Source: Dyella kyungheensis (GTDB taxonomy: Bacteria; Pseudomonadota; Gammaproteobacteria; Xanthomonadales; Rhodanobacteraceae). From it: DNA of 64,000 nucleotides. The notes beneath the pieces were generated by a model. The model did not search any database and was not told where the DNA came from. It worked only from the letters and a program-made list of their open reading frames with translations. The DNA is taken from NCBI RefSeq assembly GCF_016905005.1, contig NZ_JADIKC010000002.1:275501-339500 (forward strand), read 5' to 3'. Below are positions 60,828-64,000 of this stretch, piece by piece. Both the position numbers and the translations under genes were made by a program. The stretch's first letter is position 1. Each line of letters starts with the position of its first letter.

Positions 60828-62267
60828 TCAGTCGTCGTTGCGCTTGGTGCCGCTGGCCTTGGCCAGCTTGATGTTGGCGTCCAGCGTCTTCAGGCGGGCC
60901 AGTTGCGGCTGCACCACCTGTGCCTTGAACTTGGCCAGCTGTACGCCCGGCAGCGGTTCCGGCTTGGGCAGGGTCACCTTCTGCGGATCGCGCTGCACGT
61001 TGTTGACGCGGAATTCGTAGTGAAGATGCGGGCCAGTGGCCAGGCCGGTCATGCCCACATAGCCGATCACTTCACCCTGGCTCACGTGCTGGCCGACCTT
61101 TTCATTGGCGAACTTCGACATGTGCCCATAGGCCGTGCTGATCGAGCCGTTGTGCTGCACGATCACGAAATTGCCGTAACCGTTCATCCAGCCCTTGAAC
61201 TTGATCACGCCATCGCCGGCCGCGTGGATCGGCGTGCCGGTGGGCGCGGCATAGTCGACGCCCTGGTGGGCGCGCATCAGGCCGAGGATCGGATGCATGC
61301 GCGCCGCGCTGAACTGCGAGGAGATACGGGTGAAGTCCACCGGAATGCGCAGGAACGACTTCTGGATCGGGCGGCCGTCTTCGCTGAACCAGCCGAAGCT
61401 TCCGTCGTCCTTCTTGAAGCGGTAGGCGGTATAGCGCTCGCCCTGGTTCACGAACTCCGCCGCCACGATGTCGCCTTCATGCAGATAGGCGCCGTCGCGG
61501 TACACGTCGTCGTAGATCACGGTGAAGCTGTCGCCTTCGCGCAGGTCCTGCACGAAGTCGATGTCGTACTTGAACAACTCGGCCAGCTTGAGCACCATCG
61601 CGTTGCTCATGCCGGCCTTGGAACCGGCGGCGAACAGCGAGCTGTCGATGGTGCCGTGGGCAACGTGTTCGCGATGGTCCACTTCGCGCGCCTGCGCGGT
61701 GACCGTGGCCTTGTCGCCTTCGAAGCGCATGGTGGTGCGGTTGGACTCGTCCTTGTCGAAGCGGATGCCCTTGAGGCTGCCGTCGCTGTCGAGCAGGAAA
61801 TCGAACTCCTGGCCGGGGCTGATGTGGTGCAGGGACTTGGCATCGCCCGACTGCTCGACCACGTGCTGCACGTCGGTGAGGCTCAAGCCCTGGCTCTGGA
61901 ACAGATCGGACAAGGTCTGGCCGGGCTGCACCTGCACGATGTGCCAGTCTTCCACGGTGGGAGCCTGGGCCACGGTCGGTGCGACCTTGGGCAGCTCCAG
62001 CGGCAACACGGCATGCGCCGTCGAGATGGTGTCCGGGCGCATGGCGCTGGCCCAGGCGGGAATCAGGAAGCCGGAAACGGCTGTAATAAGCAGTGCGGTA
62101 CCGGCGAGAATCCAACGTTCGCGGTGCCAGTGGATCGGCTCCGCCTCACCATGACAACCGAAGGACCAATGGGCGCAACGTTCATAAAAATGAGAGTGAC
62201 GCTTCTGCGCCTTGCGACGCATAGCCTGTTTGCGCGCCACGCGCGCCGTCTCGTTTCTCTCACCCAT
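60828..62267 (-). CDS. M23-family peptidoglycan endopeptidase (MepM-like)
   Basis: The 479-residue product has an N-terminal cytoplasmic tail and one membrane helix (WILAGTALLITAVSGFLIP). It also has an OapA/LysM-like domain (VQPGQTLSDLFQSQGLSLTD) and a C-terminal M23 domain with both zinc motifs intact: HQGVDYAAPTGTPI (HxxxD) and GPHLHYEFRV (HxH). The basic N-terminus contains a cluster of His and Arg before the helix. It should cleave peptide cross-links to allow wall growth, as MepM does. It is divergent from tyrS and followed by anmK, a conserved arrangement in gammaproteobacteria. Confidence 0.93.
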   Translation of the reverse strand: MGERNETARVARKQAMRRKAQKRHSHFYERCAHWSFGCHGEAEPIHWHRERWILAGTALLITAVSGFLIPAWASAMRPDTISTAHAVLPLELPKVAPTVAQAPTVEDWHIVQVQPGQTLSDLFQSQGLSLTDVQHVVEQSGDAKSLHHISPGQEFDFLLDSDGSLKGIRFDKDESNRTTMRFEGDKATVTAQAREVDHREHVAHGTIDSSLFAAGSKAGMSNAMVLKLAELFKYDIDFVQDLREGDSFTVIYDDVYRDGAYLHEGDIVAAEFVNQGERYTAYRFKKDDGSFGWFSEDGRPIQKSFLRIPVDFTRISSQFSAARMHPILGLMRAHQGVDYAAPTGTPIHAAGDGVIKFKGWMNGYGNFVIVQHNGSISTAYGHMSKFANEKVGQHVSQGEVIGYVGMTGLATGPHLHYEFRVNNVQRDPQKVTLPKPEPLPGVQLAKFKAQVVQPQLARLKTLDANIKLAKASGTKRNDD

Positions 62268-62450
62268 GCCCGGTGTTCCCCAGGTACTACATTTCTAATT
62301 GCCGCGTACCATAGCGGCCCTGTGTAAAGGGCGTCAACGCCTTTTCCATCAATGGGTTGCGATAACTTTTCGGTTAACGCACACTTAACGGAACCGGCCG
62401 GGAAGCTAGGCTTTCCGGTGACGTCCAGACAACGAAAATTTGAGGAATGC

Positions 62451-63662
62451 ATGAACGAGCTTGAGCAGGCGCTGGCCACCATCGCGCGCGGCGCCGACGA
62501 AATCATCAAGCAGGAAGAGTTGGCTGCTCGGCTGAAGCTCGGCCGCCCGCTGCGCATCAAGGCCGGTTTCGACCCGACCGCGCCGGATCTTCACCTGGGC
62601 CATACCGTGCTGCTCAACAAGATGCGCCAGTTCCAGGATCTGGGGCACCAGGTGATTTTCCTCATCGGCGACTTCACCGGCATGATCGGGGACCCGACCG
62701 GCAAGAACGTCACCCGCAAGCCGCTCACCCGCGAGGACGTGCTGGCCAACGCGGAGACCTATGCCGAGCAGGTCTATAAGGTGCTGGACAAGGAGCGCAC
62801 CGAGCTGCGCTTCAATTCCGAGTGGTTCGGCCAGATGACCGCGGCCGACATGATCAAGCTGGCCGCCCAGCACACGGTGGCCCGCATGCTCGAGCGCGAC
62901 GACTTCTCCAAGCGCTTCGCCGGCCAGCAGCCGATCGCCATCCACGAATTCCTCTATCCGCTGGTGCAGGGCTACGACTCGGTGGCGCTCAAGTGCGACG
63001 TCGAGCTGGGCGGCACCGACCAGAAGTTCAACCTGCTGATGGGGCGCGCGCTGCAGGAACACCACGGCCAGCCGCCCCAGATCGTGCTCACCATGCCGCT
63101 GCTGGAGGGCCTGGACGGCATCAACAAGATGTCCAAGTCGCTGGGCAACTACATCGGCATCAACGAGCCGGCCATCGATATCGTCACCAAGACGCTGAAG
63201 ATCGGCGACGAGCTGATGTGGCGCTGGTTCGAACTGCTCAGTTTCGAGACCTCGCTGGCCGACATTGCACGCATGAAAGAGGAGGTCGCCAGCGGCGCCC
63301 TGAATCCGCGCGATGCCAAGCTGAAACTGGCCCGCGAATTGGCCGCCCGTTTCCACGATGCCGCCGCCGCCGAGCAGGCGATTGCCGGCTGGCATGCCGT
63401 GGTGCGCGGAGAGGGCGATACCAGCCTGTTGCCGCTCACTGAAATTGCCGTGCCTGCGGAAGGCCTGCGCTTGTCTGCACTGCTTACCGCGGCAGGCCTC
63501 ACGCCAAGCAACGGCGAAGCGAATCGCAAACTCAAGGAACGCGCCGTGCGCATCAATGCCGAAGTGGTTGAAGACGCGCAACGCGTGTTTTTGCCGGGTT
63601 TCGAAGGGGTTTTGCAGATCGGCAAGCGCAACTTCGCACGCGTGTTGTTGACGCAGGCATGA
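62451..63662 (+). CDS. tyrS: Tyrosyl-tRNA synthetase
   Basis: The 403-residue class I enzyme has the HIGH motif [13 protein letters not shown], the KMSKS motif [11 protein letters not shown], the tyrosine-binding [13 protein letters not shown] and a C-terminal S4-like RNA-binding domain (residues about 335-400, [12 protein letters not shown]). The short, TyrZ-like subtype is suggested by the PDLHLGH signature. GAGGA lies 5 bp before the ATG at 62451. Upstream of it the frame stays open without conservation. An rRNA operon begins just downstream. Confidence 0.97.
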   Translation: MNELEQALATIARGADEIIKQEELAARLKLGRPLRIKAGFDPTAPDLHLGHTVLLNKMRQFQDLGHQVIFLIGDFTGMIGDPTGKNVTRKPLTREDVLANAETYAEQVYKVLDKERTELRFNSEWFGQMTAADMIKLAAQHTVARMLERDDFSKRFAGQQPIAIHEFLYPLVQGYDSVALKCDVELGGTDQKFNLLMGRALQEHHGQPPQIVLTMPLLEGLDGINKMSKSLGNYIGINEPAIDIVTKTLKIGDELMWRWFELLSFETSLADIARMKEEVASGALNPRDAKLKLARELAARFHDAAAAEQAIAGWHAVVRGEGDTSLLPLTEIAVPAEGLRLSALLTAAGLTPSNGEANRKLKERAVRINAEVVEDAQRVFLPGFEGVLQIGKRNFARVLLTQA

Positions 63663-63667
63663 GTGAA

Positions 63668-63692
63668 GCGCGATGACGCATCGTCATCGCGC
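63668..63692 (+). terminator. Hairpin after tyrS (possible terminator)
   Basis: A perfect 11-bp stem GCGCGATGACG/CGTCATCGCGC with a CAT loop starts 6 bp after the tyrS stop. No T run follows. A second inverted repeat GTTTCGCGT/ACGCGAAAC is at 63709-63740. Confidence 0.55.
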
Positions 63693-63747
63693 CGCTTCGT
63701 AGCAACGAGTTTCGCGTGAGAACAACGCCTTACGCGAAACATCAAAA

Positions 63748-63772
63748 ATTTCTGAAAAATAATTTCAGAAAT
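63748..63772. promoter_or_regulatory. AT-rich palindrome upstream of rrn promoter P1
   Basis: ATTTCTGAAA and TTTCAGAAAT form a perfect 10-bp inverted repeat with a 5-nt spacer, ending 3 bp before the -35 hexamer of P1. The position fits an UP element or a dimeric activator or repressor site such as Fis. Confidence 0.55.
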
Positions 63773-63775
63773 CGC

Positions 63776-63804
63776 TTGTCAAAGCAGGGGTGCCTGCCTA
63801 TTAT
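63776..63804 (+). promoter_or_regulatory. rrn operon promoter P1 (sigma-70)
   Basis: TTGTCA (63776-63781) and TATTAT (63799-63804) are separated by 17 bp. The discriminator after the -10 (TCGCCTCC) is GC-rich, typical of stringently controlled rRNA promoters. Confidence 0.8.
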
Positions 63805-63871
63805 TCGCCTCCCCGCCGCTGGCAGCGTCTTCCACGGCAACAACGACAGCAAAAATTCTTCGCTGAAGGTG

Positions 63872-63899
63872 TTGACGGACCGGAAAGATGATGTAAGAT
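63872..63899 (+). promoter_or_regulatory. rrn operon promoter P2 (sigma-70)
   Basis: TTGACG (63872-63877) and TAAGAT (63894-63899) are separated by 16 bp. A GC-rich discriminator (GAGCGGC) follows. Confidence 0.75.
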
Positions 63900-63904
63900 G
63901 AGCG

Positions 63905-64000
63905 GCTCACTCGGGACGAAATGTTCCAGCGCTGAAACGGCAACGTTCGGCAAGTGATTGAGATCTTTGACAGTGTGCGCAGGTGACTTGTGTGGGCGTC
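63905..64000 (+). other. 16S rRNA leader with boxA (partial; gene beyond the window)
   Basis: The last 100 bp carry GATCTTTGACA (63961-63971), which matches the boxA antitermination sequence of rrn leaders, after two strong promoters. The mature 16S start is not reached. Confidence 0.75.

Noticed and set aside
60903..62327. 474-codon plus-strand frame over the M23 peptidase
   Set aside because: Antisense of a gene with both zinc motifs, with no independent support.
63716..63901. Short plus-strand frame after tyrS
   Set aside because: It spans the rrn promoter region with two sigma-70 promoters and a palindrome, and lacks a ribosome-binding site.

Overview
The window is a stretch of a high-GC gammaproteobacterial chromosome. 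Gene families, gene order (radC/coaBC-dut-algC-pyrE-xth, and anmK-M23 peptidase/tyrS running into an rrn operon) and the dispersed repeats point to the Xanthomonadales, most likely Rhodanobacteraceae (Dyella/Luteibacter/Rhodanobacter type). This placement is inference from gene content, not a search. There is no prophage, CRISPR array, complete insertion sequence or tRNA. Most of the window is core chromosome with a few accessory patches.

Layout. 0-4.7 kb: a truncated CadC-like regulator, uppP, and glnA behind a consensus sigma-54 promoter and an NtrC box, then an unrecognised membrane-anchored protein. 4.7-11 kb: an M23-like protein, a divergent GH39/GH43 glycosidase pair around a LacI-type operator, and a FUSC membrane protein. 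11-15.4 kb: accessory genes (XRE regulator divergent from a Tat-exported alpha/beta hydrolase, AraC regulator, sulfotransferase). 15.5-23 kb: one very large Gly/Asn-rich autotransporter of about 2,500 residues. 23.2-26.1 kb: ntrB-ntrC and a GNAT gene, with tandem NtrC-like boxes abutting the ntrB start. 26.1-37.2 kb: a PAS/GGDEF/EAL protein, a thiolase, a TonB-like protein, a sixA-yceI-phospholipase D cluster, an orphan ParA and small or unknown genes. 37.2-40.3 kb: divergent speE and speA for polyamines. 40.5-44.2 kb: a ketone-body style cluster (bdhA, acetoacetate decarboxylase, patatin, hydroxyisobutyrate-dehydrogenase-like enzyme). 44.4-48 kb: SPOR protein, argS, a candidate small RNA and radC. 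48-50.8 kb: a LysR/SDR/SDR patch. 50.9-58 kb: coaBC-dut-algC, a DUF4124 gene, a MITE-like element, pyrE, GNAT and xth. 58-62.3 kb: peptidoglycan recycling and remodelling (ampG, anmK, M23 endopeptidase) with a small ribbon-helix-helix protein. 62.4-64 kb: tyrS, then two strong promoters and the leader of an rRNA operon whose 16S gene lies outside the window.

How parts work together. NtrB/NtrC at 23-25.6 kb is the expected regulator of the sigma-54 glnA promoter at 1.77 kb, so both ends of the nitrogen-control circuit are present. GH39 and GH43 share a divergent control region and probably degrade xylan/arabinan side chains. SpeA makes agmatine from arginine and SpeE makes spermidine from putrescine. 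AmpG, AnmK and the M23 peptidase link cell-wall turnover to recycling, and UppP recycles the lipid carrier.

The items most worth a second look are the three-block autotransporter with its neighbouring sulfotransferase, a C-rich small-RNA candidate ending in a clear terminator at about 47.31 kb, a 266-bp MITE-like element next to the ribosome-binding site of the DUF4124 gene, the tandem NtrC boxes at ntrB, and a GTGGGAGC-type REP family.
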